DNA of 60,000 bases. Origin: Acanthaster planci. Taxonomy: Eukaryota > Echinodermata > Asteroidea > Valvatida > Acanthasteridae. The notes under the pieces were generated by a model. It was not told where the DNA came from. It saw only the letters and a program-made list of their open reading frames with translations, and searched no databases. A program made the translations under genes and the position numbers. Location: contig NW_019091370.1 in NCBI RefSeq assembly GCF_001949145.1, positions 2,002,575 through 2,062,574 on the forward strand, read 5' to 3'. Each line of letters starts with the position of its first letter. Within the stretch, counting starts at the first letter, position 1. Below, piece after piece: positions 52,401-58,084 of this stretch.

Positions 52401-55400
52401 ATAATGAGTACTGACAATTAGCACCTTCAAACAAAAAAAGTGTTCATGAGTTTGATCTATGAGTTTGGTCTGGATGGGTTTCTACAAATTACAAAAAAAA
52501 ATAAATAATGGGTCCCTTATTAGTGGTTTCTGAAACTGCAGTCCATGACTTATAAATACAATGGTTCCATTTTTAGTGGTTTCTGAAACTGGAATTCACA
52601 GGCTCATTATTCTATTCAATGAACCCACTGTTCCAGCAACCACAGTAATGCATCATGTAACTCAAAGCTACCCAAAGGATTGTTGGTAATAAACTTAGAT
52701 TTGTTTAAAAGCCTTCCAGGAGCGAAATTGAATGCATGTACTTTACAAAACAAGGTCTTTTATATTCTCATTTATCCCTTCCAACTAATAATGCACATTG
52801 GATGTATCAATCGGTGGCCGCACCCCCTTCCAACCCAAGCCGCCAGGGCAGTCCTAAATCTAGATTTGGTTAGGGAAGGTTAGGCCTTTCAGTGACATCT
52901 AGATGATGTCTGGAGAGTGAAAAATCCACAGGGTGGGAGTTCCCACTAATGGGTACAATAAATGGTACTGTCACTTAATATGTTTAGAGGGCAGAAGGTG
53001 GCCCCCTACATAATGTGACAATCGATCAGCATGGGTCTCTGTCTCTCTGTTGTGGGGCAGCCCTGGGTGGGGAGAGGTGAGAATTGACAGGTTCATATCC
53101 ACACCAAATGATTCTCTCGCTGGCAAATGCAATGTGTGCACAGGGCACAAAACTATGCACAGACCCTTCATAAACTTAGCATCAGCAGGGGAGAGACAGG
53201 TGTCTGCATGTCAACTACTGGTGACTTGTTCTTGGATATCAGTAGTGGCAACTTTGTAGCACAGTGGCAAAATAACCACAGAGGGAGAGGTCACTTTGAG
53301 TACCCATCAAATTTCTGCAGGGAGTAGTATATCATTGCAAGTTTCATTAAAATACCGGTACATTCTGCCACTGTACAAGAAAACTGATACAATTTTGTTG
53401 CAGTAGACATTTTGTGTACTTTTCCAGTACTTTATCACCCACCTACATCTACTGTACACTTTACATGTATGTACCCAGAAACCTTGCACAAAAAAAATAA
53501 CAGAACTTGAGCACAAAGGAAAAGAACTAGGGCAAAGGGAATCTGAAGATGGAGGGCCCTCGTGTATGTACAGTACATGAAAAGCAAACAATCTGGCTTT
53601 ATTTGAAATGTGAGGGGCCCTCAATAACAAATACTGAACTTTTATATATTCCCGTCATTCTTCTCCTTCATGTCATCATGGGGTGAAACTGGGGCACAAG
53701 TGCCAACTTGAAGTTTCAAGCGTCGGTTTAAAAACCTGTATGACATGGGGATGGTCCAGTACCAGGGAGTTGCTTGGTTTTGCCGAGCACAAGAAATACT
53801 GGCCAAAATGGCATACTATTTTGCCAAGCACGAGGAATATTTGGCCAAAATGGCATACTGTATCAAGCGCTTGTAACGAATGGTTTCACTCATTTTTTTT
53901 TTGGTCCCTGCTTATACTTTCTTCAACTGACTTTAATGAAATTGGACTTAGGGCTTATTAGCCTACAGCACAGTTCCACAGGTCACTGTACAAGGGATTA
54001 CACTGAGTACATTTTCTGTGTGTAAGTTGGGGCTTCCCAATTTAAGGTAATTCCTCCGAGCTGGGAAACAGTCCTGCAGGCTATTAAACGCTCGGATGTA
54101 GCCAATTCTTGTATGTACACACACCTTAGGTCAGAGAATTCAAACGAAGCAGGAGATCCTCTCAATAATAATCAACTCAGAATACTTCCTCTTAGCGTCT
54201 TAGCCTGGGGTTGTGAAGCCGCCGTAATGAATTCGGCTATTGTCAGGGCCCACTAGCTGTGGGTGCCTGGATATAACTATCCTGCTCAGGGTGTCAGGCA
54301 AGAAAAGACCCATTGTGCTGTCTTGTGTGTTGGGCTACGACCACAATAAATACAAGACCTCAGGATGGGAGGTTGTAAGGTTTTTCTGTCTGGAGTATTA
54401 TGAGCCAAGCCCACACACATGAGGCATTGACTCCCGACAATGCAAATAATCAGCTTCCCTAGATAAAAGAAAGATGTGCAGTGTCCACAACACGTTCTTG
54501 CTGAACCTGTGCCCCCAGAAAAGCAGGACCAGTGTGCATTTCCAATTCCTGTGTACTTAAATTAAACACCCACTATCTTGGACCCACACTGCAATCACAC
54601 TGCTCAGTGTTGGGCACAAAAAGAAAATTAATGTGAAGTCTGCCAGAATACATTTTGTAATGACCCTGGAAGTTGGATACTTTGTTTCAGGAGGAGTGTT
54701 AGTTATTCAGGCTCTTAACTGTACTCATTAGGCTCTCAGCAGGTGCTTATTTGGAGTCACAAGTCTTCACCAATCAATCATGAGTCAATCACTGCCATCT
54801 ACTAGTTATCTCAAGTCACAAGCTTTTAAGACCAAGTGTGGTAAAGGCTTTCCTTTGTTCCTGTTCATCAGTCTATTAACTGTGAAGTGACTTGTGAGTT
54901 GACCCATGATTGACTTGTCAACAGCTTTCAAAAACATCACATCATTGGTGTGAATTCTCAGACTGTAAATTTAGAAATTAAATTTGAATTTCATTTTCCT
55001 GTTTTTGAAGCAAGGGTATTGCTTCGGGCTGGGAAAGGGGGTACATGCCCTTTGGAAAAATTGGGAAAATAAGAAACAGAAACTGGCAAGAAAGAAAGAA
55101 AGGGAATGAAAATAATCAGTCTCCATGGGAATGCCTCAGAAGTGAACATCCTTCGGCTGTTGAGGATTTGCCAGTTTGCAACTTGGGAATAAAGTCCCCT
55201 TCCAAGTGGCTATGCCTTTTTCCTAATGACACTTCAGTTGAGCATCATTTGCTATACTAAGCCAAACGAACTTTTTCCTCCAAATGCCTTCCCGACTTAC
55301 ATTTCTTCCTGGATCCACAAAAGTGTTGTTTAGTGTGATTCCTTCGATGGTGTCTTGCTGAGGGATTCTCATCAACTGATCTCCTGTACAGCCTGTGTGG

Positions 55401-55499
55401 TTTCGGACCCGCCTCCAATGACAGGTTGTGTTGGGTGGCAAGTTGTTCCGAGAGTGGTTCAATCAGAAAGTCTTCAGTGGCCGTTCTGATAAGGCCAGT
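1274..55499 (-). CDS. ADAMTS16/18-like: ADAMTS16/18-type secreted metalloprotease gene, 15 exons, both ends missing
   Basis: This is a partial gene for a secreted, zinc-dependent extracellular-matrix protease (M12B, ADAMTS family). Fifteen exons join in phase into 812 codons without a stop. Junction phases in order are 1,0,0,1,2,2,0,0,1,0,1,0,1,2,0. Residues numbered from the first exon seen: prodomain 1-95 with Cys61 in HFCGS and furin site R92-S-K-R95; catalytic domain from about 104 with zinc ligands H248, H252, H258, catalytic E249 and Met-turn M273; disintegrin-like module about 314-400; TSR1 401-453; cysteine-rich domain to about 574; spacer to about 684; TSR2 687-743; TSR3 744-803; start of TSR4. 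Family knowledge: the segments [30 protein letters not shown] and [10 protein letters not shown] are characteristic of ADAMTS16 and ADAMTS18. Which paralog, or a pre-duplication ortholog, cannot be decided here. The signal peptide and the C-terminal TSRs and terminal domain lie outside the window. Confidence 0.93.
1479..5719. other. Intron between exons 15 and 14
   Basis: This intron of about 4.2 kb holds a degenerate two-copy 129 bp tandem repeat (2707-2955) and low-complexity ACTTACTA runs near 1735-1785. Open frames of up to 136 codons (3926-4336 minus) show no recognisable protein and include C-rich and ACATGT-rich simple sequence. A 107-codon plus-strand frame (4967-5290) is Lys-rich and unrecognised. 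Confidence 0.7.
2707..2955. repeat. Two-copy degenerate tandem repeat, period about 129 bp
   Basis: The motif GCGACTTGTTTCTTATAAGC followed by TAAAACAGAAAACAATGTGC at 2707 recurs with a few changes at 2836. Both copies then share CCTCATGAGAATTT and a GAGCTGAA/GAACTGAA stretch. Identity is high in the first 75 bases and falls off after that. Confidence 0.85.
5720..5846 (-). CDS. ADAMTS16/18-like: ADAMTS exon 14: rest of TSR2
   Basis: This exon is too short to stand out as an open frame and was found by extending the gene model. It follows acceptor CATGGCACAG and ends at donor AG|GTAAGAG. It is 127 nt, starts in phase 1 and ends in phase 2. It encodes [20 protein letters not shown], then [15 protein letters not shown] and LWPCPA, residues 703-743. 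The spacing CLRxxxTxVxSSFCxxxxKPxT matches TSR2 of ADAMTS16 (CLRDQNTQVNSSFC). Phase fits both neighbours: G|GT gives Gly702 and AG|G gives Arg744. Confidence 0.93.
6381..6420. repeat. 20 bp tandem duplication
   Basis: TGAAAAATTTTTTAGTATTG is followed immediately by a second copy differing at one base (TGAAATATTT...). Confidence 0.95.
7463..7524. repeat. Short inverted repeat (hairpin)
   Basis: The left arm AGCCCAGGTGGGAC (7463-7476) pairs with the right arm GTCCACCTGGGCT (7512-7524), with one unpaired G. The spacer is about 35 bp. It may be the remnant of a small foldback element. Confidence 0.75.
7749..7884 (-). CDS. ADAMTS16/18-like: ADAMTS exon 13: end of spacer and start of TSR2
   Basis: The exon follows acceptor TCAACTGCAG and ends at donor GGAG|GTAAGA. 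It is 136 nt, starts in phase 0 and ends in phase 1. It encodes [19 protein letters not shown], then [18 protein letters not shown] and ECSASCAGG, residues 657-702. ILxQGxNPGI closes the spacer. YTWxLVxSECSxSCxGG opens TSR2, with a POFUT2 motif at C695-G702 and a sequon NYT beside the Trp. Confidence 0.95.
7885..10485. other. Intron between exons 13 and 12
   Basis: This intron of about 2.6 kb is AT-rich with scattered ACATGT motifs. Minor open frames up to 95 codons lack recognisable domains. I see no structured repeat in it. Confidence 0.65.
10486..10730 (-). CDS. ADAMTS16/18-like: ADAMTS exon 12: spacer domain
   Basis: The exon follows acceptor CTTTGCAG and ends at donor GAG|GTAGGA. It is 245 nt, starts in phase 1 and ends in phase 0. 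It encodes residues 575-656 of the cysteine-free spacer. Key segments are [57 protein letters not shown] and [10 protein letters not shown]. IPAGARxIxxxE and YLTGxWxxDWPG are conserved in ADAMTS spacers, which act as substrate and matrix binding exosites. Confidence 0.97.
11183..11240 (+). repeat. tRNA-like SINE head (A box and B box)
   Basis: TGACCAAGTGG (11190-11200) resembles the RNA polymerase III A box of Leu/Ser tRNAs. About 20 bases downstream, CCTTGAATCC (11220-11229) resembles the B box, with one mismatch in its TTCGAATCC core. There is no clean acceptor stem, so this is a tRNA-derived repeat and not a tRNA gene. The 3' limit of the element is uncertain. Confidence 0.55.
11514..12262. 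mobile_element. Non-autonomous DNA transposon with about 22 bp terminal inverted repeats
   Basis: The left end AGTAAGCTCCGACTAAGTCGGC (11514-11535) matches the reverse complement of 12241-12262, GGTAAACTCCGGCTAAGTCGGC, at 19 of 22 bases. The element spans about 749 bp. Its interior has no transposase frame that I recognise; the longest pieces are under 85 codons. A short minus-strand frame begins in a good context (ACCATGG) but stops after 32 codons. A target-site duplication was not evident by eye. Confidence 0.75.
14421..14544 (-). CDS. ADAMTS16/18-like: ADAMTS exon 11: end of cysteine-rich domain
   Basis: The exon follows acceptor TGTTTATAG and ends at donor ACG|GTCAGT. It is 124 nt, starts in phase 0 and ends in phase 1. 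It encodes [19 protein letters not shown], then [13 protein letters not shown] and VYSEQHTEN, residues 534-574. VGCDxxLGS and DACGVCxGxNxTC are unmistakable ADAMTS motifs. A sequon (NAT) occurs in GNNATC. The donor GTCAGT is weaker than the other donors in this gene. Confidence 0.94.
14955..15435. repeat. GACTCGAGTC-rich dispersed repeat
   Basis: Two flanks packed with variants of GACTTGAGTC, ACTCGAGTCTC, GACTCGAATC and TGACTCGACTC (14955-15068 and 15315-15435) surround an AT-rich core holding a 77 bp tandem duplication. The core unit ACTCGAGT is its own reverse complement, so the flanks can pair in either orientation. It looks like a mobile or satellite-derived repeat of unknown class. Confidence 0.75.
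15069..15218. repeat. Near-perfect 77 bp tandem duplication
   Basis: A unit beginning TATAAGCTTATAAAACTCGA at 15069 repeats at 15146. The copies differ at about two positions over 73 aligned bases (GCAAAA/GCCAAA and CTGTTACC/CTGTCACC), so the duplication is recent compared with the other repeats in this window. Confidence 0.95.
15970..16100 (-). CDS. ADAMTS16/18-like: ADAMTS exon 10: cysteine-rich domain
   Basis: The exon follows acceptor CTACTGCAG and ends at donor GAG|GTAGGT. It is 131 nt, starts in phase 1 and ends in phase 0. It encodes (R)[17 protein letters not shown], then [16 protein letters not shown] and [10 protein letters not shown], residues 490-533. [12 protein letters not shown] and KVxDGTxCS are hallmark segments of the ADAMTS cysteine-rich domain. 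Human ADAMTS18, as I recall it, reads [14 protein letters not shown] here. Confidence 0.96.
16101..16724. other. Intron between exons 10 and 9
   Basis: A 624 bp AT-rich intron with normal splice borders and nothing else that I can identify. Confidence 0.75.
16725..16833 (-). CDS. ADAMTS16/18-like: ADAMTS exon 9: start of cysteine-rich domain
   Basis: The exon follows acceptor TTCCCATAG and ends at donor GAGA|GTAAGT. It is 109 nt, starts in phase 0 and ends in phase 1. It encodes [19 protein letters not shown] then [17 protein letters not shown], residues 454-489. The first Glu-Cys closes TSR1, and [11 protein letters not shown] is the conserved opening of the ADAMTS cysteine-rich domain (family DFRAQQCAEYN). 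GSYYQWQPY matches GWFYQWKPY in ADAMTS16. Confidence 0.95.
16834..17540. other. Intron between exons 9 and 8
   Basis: A 707 bp intron. An open frame on the plus strand overlapping exon 9 is an antisense shadow. Nothing else was recognised. Confidence 0.75.
17541..17849 (-). CDS. ADAMTS16/18-like: ADAMTS exon 8: disintegrin-like module and central TSR1
   Basis: This 309 nt exon is in phase 0 at both ends (acceptor ATTACCAG, donor CAG|GTAGGG) and encodes residues 351-453. The first part, [19 protein letters not shown] through [13 protein letters not shown], is the cysteine-rich disintegrin-like end. TSR1 follows: [20 protein letters not shown] and six conserved cysteines in all. The POFUT2 O-fucosylation motif CxxS/TCxxG is present (C413-G420). 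The usual WxxWxxW is reduced to W404-x-x-Y407-x-x-Y410. An NWS sequon sits at N403. A consensus-like donor, G|GTGAGT, lies inside the exon at 17672-17677. Confidence 0.97.
17850..20188. other. Intron between exons 8 and 7
   Basis: This intron of about 2.3 kb contains a C12 homopolymer followed by A7 (18505-18523) and a G10 tract (19431-19440). Nothing coding was recognised. Confidence 0.7.
20189..20342 (-). CDS. ADAMTS16/18-like: ADAMTS exon 7: end of catalytic domain and start of disintegrin-like module
   Basis: The exon follows acceptor TTCTCTAG and ends at donor AAG|GTGAGC. It is 154 nt, starts in phase 2 and ends in phase 0. It encodes [18 protein letters not shown] and then [20 protein letters not shown], ending LCSFNFGK (residues 299-350). 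[18 protein letters not shown] is the conserved start of the disintegrin-like module in ADAMTS16/18. A 185-codon open frame on the opposite strand covers this exon, but it shows no recognisable protein and is treated as an antisense shadow. Confidence 0.96.
20343..20684. other. Intron between exons 7 and 6
   Basis: At 342 bp this is the shortest intron in the gene. It is AT-rich with no recognised element. Confidence 0.8.
20685..20822 (-). CDS. ADAMTS16/18-like: ADAMTS exon 6: end of zinc site and Met-turn
   Basis: The exon follows acceptor TTGTTTGCAG and ends at donor GG|GTTAGT. It is 138 nt and in phase 2 at both ends. It encodes [20 protein letters not shown], then [20 protein letters not shown] and ITTFLG. 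It holds the third zinc ligand H258 followed by Asp259, the family-defining Asp, and Met273 of the Met-turn. [10 protein letters not shown] fits the ADAMTS16/18 pattern. The alternative donor GTAATG six bases downstream would add two residues but would not give the GSNRARC join. Confidence 0.96.
20823..21834. other. Intron between exons 6 and 5
   Basis: A 1012 bp intron with ACATGT-type simple motifs (21509-21525 and 21573-21590). No element or gene was recognised. Confidence 0.7.
21835..21940 (-). CDS. ADAMTS16/18-like: ADAMTS exon 5: first half of the zinc-binding site
   Basis: The exon follows acceptor TTTTGCTCAG and ends at donor CATAG|GTACGT. It is 106 nt, starts in phase 1 and ends in phase 2. 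It encodes [20 protein letters not shown] then [14 protein letters not shown], residues 219-252, plus two bases of Ser253. The zinc ligands H248 and H252 and catalytic Glu249 are here. The third ligand, H258, is in the next exon, so the intron interrupts the active-site helix. Joining at this donor rebuilds HESGHSFGMVHD exactly, which confirms the donor over the GT six bases further on. Confidence 0.97.
21941..23178. other. Intron between exons 5 and 4
   Basis: A 1238 bp intron with no recognised element. Confidence 0.7.
23179..23338 (-). CDS. ADAMTS16/18-like: ADAMTS exon 4: catalytic domain
   Basis: The exon follows acceptor TGTTTGTAG and ends at donor CTAG|GTATGTG. It is 160 nt, starts in phase 0 and ends in phase 1. 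It encodes residues 165-217 and the first base of Gly218. Diagnostic segments are [19 protein letters not shown] and [19 protein letters not shown]. The latter matches the ADAMTS16/18 form and not the LCAAMNRPCETLG form of other ADAMTS groups. A sequon occurs at NGS before HDHAILL. Coding continues directly into GFAPIGGMC in the next exon. Confidence 0.97.
23339..27645. other. Intron between exons 4 and 3
   Basis: This intron of about 4.3 kb ends with a large foldback element (26672-27064). A 153-codon plus-strand frame at 26231-26692 has no recognisable domain and ends inside the foldback arm, so I treat it as chance. Confidence 0.7.
26672..27064. mobile_element. Foldback (long inverted-repeat) element, about 390 bp
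   Basis: The left arm from 26672 (AACTGTCACCC then AATAAGCCATTTGTGAGTTA then AATTTGAATAAAATCTGGTA) matches the reverse complement of the right arm ending at 27064 (ACTGTTGCCC, AATAAGCCTTTTGCGAGTTA, AATTTGAATAAAATCTGGTA). Pairing continues inward through CAATTTGAATTC and GGGCAAGCTTTTGC, so the arms are about 160 bp each around a core of about 70 bp. There is no coding capacity. It is typical of MITE or foldback DNA elements. Confidence 0.9.
27646..27729 (-). CDS. ADAMTS16/18-like: ADAMTS exon 3: catalytic domain
   Basis: This 84 nt exon is in phase 0 at both ends (acceptor TTTTTCAG, donor CAG|GTGAGT). It encodes 28 residues, [20 protein letters not shown] followed by LLLLQDDQ. This is the conserved helix-strand of the ADAMTS catalytic domain corresponding to GLFKDGTIGxxINVVVVSLILL in ADAMTS16. 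Being an exact multiple of three and in phase 0 at both ends, it could be skipped without a frameshift, but that would remove a core beta strand. Confidence 0.95.
28519..29005. repeat. Ancient two-copy tandem duplication, period 232 bp
   Basis: The segment starting GTACTTTTATT at 28519 is repeated from 28751. Shared landmarks occur in the same order: TTTGATCC, GTACAATATC/GTATAATATC, TTCTA, GTGAC, AATTAATCC/AACTTAATCC, GCCCACC/GCCCACTGG, AGCTGAACAA, CTCAAC, CATCC, GATAAATCTT and CGGTCAGAACTATT/CAGTCGGAACTATT. By eye, identity is roughly 70 percent. Neither copy has a protein I recognise. Confidence 0.85.
33715..33970 (-). repeat. tRNA-derived SINE-like element with conserved-looking central domain
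   Basis: On the minus strand, TAGCCTAGTGG (complement of 33952-33962) resembles a tRNA A box. GATTCGAGTCC (complement of 33903-33913) is a good B box at tRNA-like spacing. Downstream lies GTGGACTGGCATCCAATCCA then GGGGG (complement of 33757-33781), which resembles the central domain shared by several vertebrate and invertebrate SINE families and some LINE tails. No A-rich tail was identified with confidence. Confidence 0.7.
34285..34480 (+). repeat. G-rich degenerate TTGGGG/TTAGGG-like tract
   Basis: About 195 bases on the plus strand contain repeated runs of 3-6 G separated by T-rich spacers, such as GGGTTGGGTTTAAGGGG and GGGGTTGGGGTTAGGGGG. C is nearly absent from the run. This gives many possible G-quadruplexes. 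A 108-codon Gly/Val/Trp/Leu-rich frame through it (34189-34515) is explained by base composition. Confidence 0.8.
35058..35193. repeat. Imperfect direct repeats of GTGAAAATCTTTTCCCACTT
   Basis: AGGAAACTCTGTGAAAATCT followed by TTTCCCACTT at 35094 recurs as AGGAAAGTCTTTGAAAATCT and TTTCCCACTT at 35164, a 70 bp offset. A diverged copy, GTGTGAAAATGATTTCCCAC, lies at 35060, and related GTGGGAAA pieces flank the array. Confidence 0.85.
36912..37165. mobile_element. Terminal-inverted-repeat (MITE-like) element, 254 bp
   Basis: The left end CCAGGGGCCAATTTCATAGA then GCTGCTTAAGCACAAAATTT pairs with the reverse complement of the right end, CCAGTGGCCAATTATTTTCA, TAGAGCTGCTTAAGCAC. The arms continue inward through AAAACCTTGCTT/AAAAACTTGCTT, giving roughly 65 bp arms. 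There is no coding capacity. A truncated relative of the left end is at 56127-56168, so this is a multi-copy family. Confidence 0.9.
38220..38428 (-). CDS. ADAMTS16/18-like: ADAMTS exon 2: furin site and start of catalytic domain
   Basis: The exon follows acceptor TTTTAATTGCAG and ends at donor ATG|GTAAGTTG. It is 209 nt, starts in phase 1 and ends in phase 0, so residue 67 (Phe) is split with the previous exon. It encodes residues 67-136. An acidic linker leads to HRSKR at 91-95, a canonical furin site whose cleavage would release the mature protease. Then comes the first strand and helix of the reprolysin domain, [14 protein letters not shown], followed by the helix ending YVLTILNM. The next exon continues with V-T-S-L-Y-K-D, as in the family (NMVSGLFKD). 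Confidence 0.96.
43094..43112. repeat. (TGAA)n microsatellite
   Basis: About four and a half copies of TGAA occur in a row (AATGAATGAATGAATGAA). Confidence 0.95.
45203..45316. repeat. 114 bp inverted repeat (hairpin element)
   Basis: CTAGGGGTGCATTCAGTAGT then GCAATAACGGTAC at the left pairs imperfectly with the reverse complement of the right end, CTAGGGATGCATACAATAAT then GCGATATTGTGCATGTGCG. By eye identity is about 70 percent over some 45 bp. It is probably a small MITE or foldback remnant. Confidence 0.75.
50121..50174. repeat. Perfect 10 bp hairpin followed by a 13 bp tandem duplication
   Basis: TCTAGTACTT (50121-50130) and AAGTACTAGA (50140-50149) are perfect reverse complements across a 9 bp spacer. 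The sequence then runs into AGTGCCATAACAA twice in tandem (50149-50161 and 50162-50174). Confidence 0.9.
52150..52402 (+). repeat. tRNA-derived SINE-like element
   Basis: TGGTGTGGTGA (52155-52165) sits where a degenerate A box would be. GGGTTTGAATCCC (52199-52211) is a B box with one change from TTCGAATCC and lies in a hairpin GCCTGGG/CCCAGGC. The body ends in GGGCTTTATTGTGGTTAAAA then AATCAATCAAATAA, the kind of A-rich short-repeat tail SINEs carry. Confidence 0.7.
52509..52610. repeat. Two-copy tandem repeat, period about 53 bp
   Basis: TAGTGGTTTCTGAAACTG occurs at 52521 and 52574, each preceded by GGTCC/GGTTCC plus a T-rich run and followed by a diverged CAGTCCATGAC/GAATTCACAGG. Confidence 0.85.
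53778..53862. repeat. Two-copy tandem repeat, period 41 bp
   Basis: TTTTGCCGAGCACAAGAAAT then ACTGGCCAAAATGGCATACT is followed by TTTTGCCAAGCACGAGGAAT then ATTTGGCCAAAATGGCATAC. Most positions match. Confidence 0.9.
55301..55499 (-). CDS. ADAMTS16/18-like: ADAMTS exon 1 of those seen: C-terminal half of prodomain
   Basis: The exon follows acceptor CAATTTCAG and ends at donor T|GTAAGTC. It is 199 nt, starts in phase 0 and ends in phase 1. It encodes residues 1-66, opening with [20 protein letters not shown], which fits the prodomain segment that follows the STCxGL motif in ADAMTS16/18. Further on it has LYRRS and HHRRN, two basic clusters that proprotein convertases might cut, and then [10 protein letters not shown], where Cys61 matches the family's cysteine-switch-like cysteine. 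N-glycosylation sequons are at N25 (NLS) and N54 (NHT). A longer reading frame on the same strand in another register covers this exon and is a shadow. The preceding exon, expected to end at STCxGL in phase 0, was not found between 55500 and 60000. Confidence 0.9.
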
Positions 55500-56126
55500 C
55501 TGAAATTGTTGGAAGTGGAAAATGAGGTGCTCTTGTTAGACAAAAGAAAATGAGGGCAAATGAAGCACCGTACAATTGTCTGCTGTGATGCAGTCTAGAT
55601 GGCAAGGATATACATGTACCAAGGGGAGCTAAGGGTTTCATTTGTCCCTCCCCCTCCACCCTACCAAACCCAGGCACAAATACAGATGTCTGTGGACACC
55701 TCAGAAAGAAAAAATCAAAGCGTGAACACCAAAAAGTGATTGACAGTTGGGAACAACCCCTTCCCCATCGTGCTATCCACTGGCCGCGGGGATTTTCGAT
55801 GGGGAAGGGACAAGTTGTTAGACCATCAGGCATCAGCCATTAATAGCTAGATCCACTGAGCCCCATCCAATTATAGGACCTGCAAAGAGAGGGGGACCCA
55901 AGTCCCCCCCCTTGAAAAAGTGTAGGGTCACTGGCCTCCTCTCTCCCTTCTGGCGCCAGTGGTGCTATCCACCAATCGAATGGGTCAATCGATCACTTAC
56001 AATGTACACAAATTCAATGATGAAAACTTGCTGATTTTGGCAAAATCAAGGAGCATTTCATCCATAGATACTCTACCTTGGGAACAACTCTCAGCCCGCT
56101 TACCAATCCTGTTAAGTTATCAATGC

Positions 56127-56168
56127 CTGGGGCCAATTTCATAGAGCTCTTAGGCACAAAAAAATTAT
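56127..56168. mobile_element. Truncated copy of the 36912 element family
   Basis: CCTGGGGCCAATTTCATAGA then GCTCTTAGGCACAAAAAAAT matches the left terminus of the 254 bp element at 36912 with a few changes. No matching right end follows. Confidence 0.8.
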
Positions 56169-58084
56169 GATGAGCAGGACAGGCTACAAGTTAAAATGCT
56201 GTTCAAAGTGTGCGTCTCTGCGAGATTCAATTGGACCCTGATGAGTTGGCTCTCTTACATGGGTTACATTTGCACATGAGGACAATGCTGTCATAACCTC
56301 AGACAATTAAAAAACTGAACTCATTATGAAGGAAAAGCTTAACAAATAAAACGGTGTGTTTTTCCACTGAAATGCAAGTATCAGACAGTGGCATACATGC
56401 ACCTTCAACAAATCTGAAAAGGAATGGTGATTCCGTAGAAAACTTGAGCAGGTGTTAAACAACCAACAATTATGAAAACCATCCAAATCCACATCCCAAA
56501 GTTGTAATTCCACAAGGAATTAACTCCTCAAATCTCTCCGGGCATAAGGCTACCGGTGCCAAAGAAATGCTGCAGTGAAATCGTCAAGGCAAGGTCATTA
56601 AAATGAAATCTCTCTGCACTTGTGTTTATTTATCATGTGTCCGGTATTTGTCTTCCTTGCCTCAATGTGAATTTTTTTTTCTTCAGAAGAGAATTTTTTG
56701 ACAAGTAAAAGTCTTCCTGCCAAAGAATGTGTAATTTACATGTAGCAGTTCACAAAAAATAAAGTACATAGAGTGAAGGAGCTAAACACAGCCTGCATGT
56801 GTATACCAAATGAGTGTTAAAACACAGGTACGGGTACACCTGTCATCACTGATGACTTCATACCTTTCAGCAGGTTATGGGCTGTGTTTGGTGCAATACA
56901 GCATGCATGTCTCTGAGCGCAATCGTACAGTACATGTGCCTTGGAGTTGCAACCTACTCCAACAATTCCAAAACTGCTCCCTGGTCTACCAGCAGTTTTG
57001 ACATTTAGAATTGCAGGCGTTACATGCATATTTTCAGTTGATATTTTTTTCACCTGCTTTAACCGTTCTCGCAGTTGCGATGGGAAGCAGTTGGCATTTC
57101 ATGAAGGTTAAATACTGCCTATTTATATCATATGAGCTCATCATCAACTAGAAAGTAGCTACTGGTCAGACATTGGTCCTGCATTTGCAGCAACAATTTT
57201 CATACCATGTAAAGTCATCTACAAGCACACAATTATATACATTTTACATAATAATTTCTCAAGCCACAGCTTGAGTTTTAGGCAAAAAAGTACAACGTCA
57301 GAAACGACAAAAGTAGGAGTGAAACAGCGCAGCTACCATTATTAGTGTACCCGCACACTGCACTTGTACGTTAATTCACCTCTAGAATTACTCTGTGGCT
57401 ATGTACTGGTACATACATGTATGTGTACTGTTCTTCTATGACCAGCTGGTAAGTAAGATGGATCGGTGTATTACTTAAATTTAGGGTCTATTATGAAATA
57501 GGGGGTATATTTTCAGCACTTCATTTAAAATTTTTCTTGGCTTCCGTCTTGGACAACATTTTGATGCCCTCGCACTCGATCTCTTCTGGCTCAAAAATAC
57601 ATTTATGTGCCTGCATGTACGGTACATGTACATGTATGTACTTGATTGAGGTCAGTTCCATAAAAAACATGCAAGATGTGATGAATTACATGTATAGCAC
57701 TGTGTATACATGACATTTACATCCATGATTTCTATTAAAATGCAGTATAAGGATTGCAAACGTGCACAAAGAAGGTAGTGCAGTACCTTGGTACAACAGC
57801 ATAAAAAGACTTCGGGACCTCGACATTGATCTTGTTATAAGCTGGACGAACAGTGTTCTTATTAACAGCGTTTGACCGTGCTACCGTAGCTTGGAACCAG
57901 AGTATACATGTACATGTATGTACAGTACATGTGAATCACAGACAAACAAATTTCTCATTATTATCTACATGTATGATAATTAAGGCTACCACTCTGCCAA
58001 TGTTTCATTTTGGGGCAAGGATTAATTAATGAAAAAGGGCGGGGGCTCCAAAATGATCCTCCAATATCTACAAACACAAAGGGC

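Larger units (their letters stand above)
38429..55300. other. Intron between exons 2 and 1, about 16.9 kb
   Basis: This is the largest intron. It holds a hairpin element (45203-45316), a short TGAA microsatellite (43094-43112), an inverted plus direct repeat cluster (50121-50174), a SINE-like element (52150-52402), and tandem repeats at 52509-52610 and 53778-53862. A 150-codon minus-strand frame (45114-45566) and several smaller ones are unrecognised. I found no missing prodomain exon here, and exon 1 joins exon 2 in phase without one. Confidence 0.7.

Noticed and set aside
55223-55462. 79-codon minus-strand frame with [17 protein letters not shown]
   Set aside because: It is out of register with the prodomain frame of exon 1, which has matching splice sites, phase and family residues.
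57770-57900. Roughly 60-codon minus-strand open stretch (KINVEVPKSFYAVVPRYC) as a candidate prodomain exon
   Set aside because: It lacks the expected STCxGL end and phase 0 donor, and shows no similarity to the prodomain.
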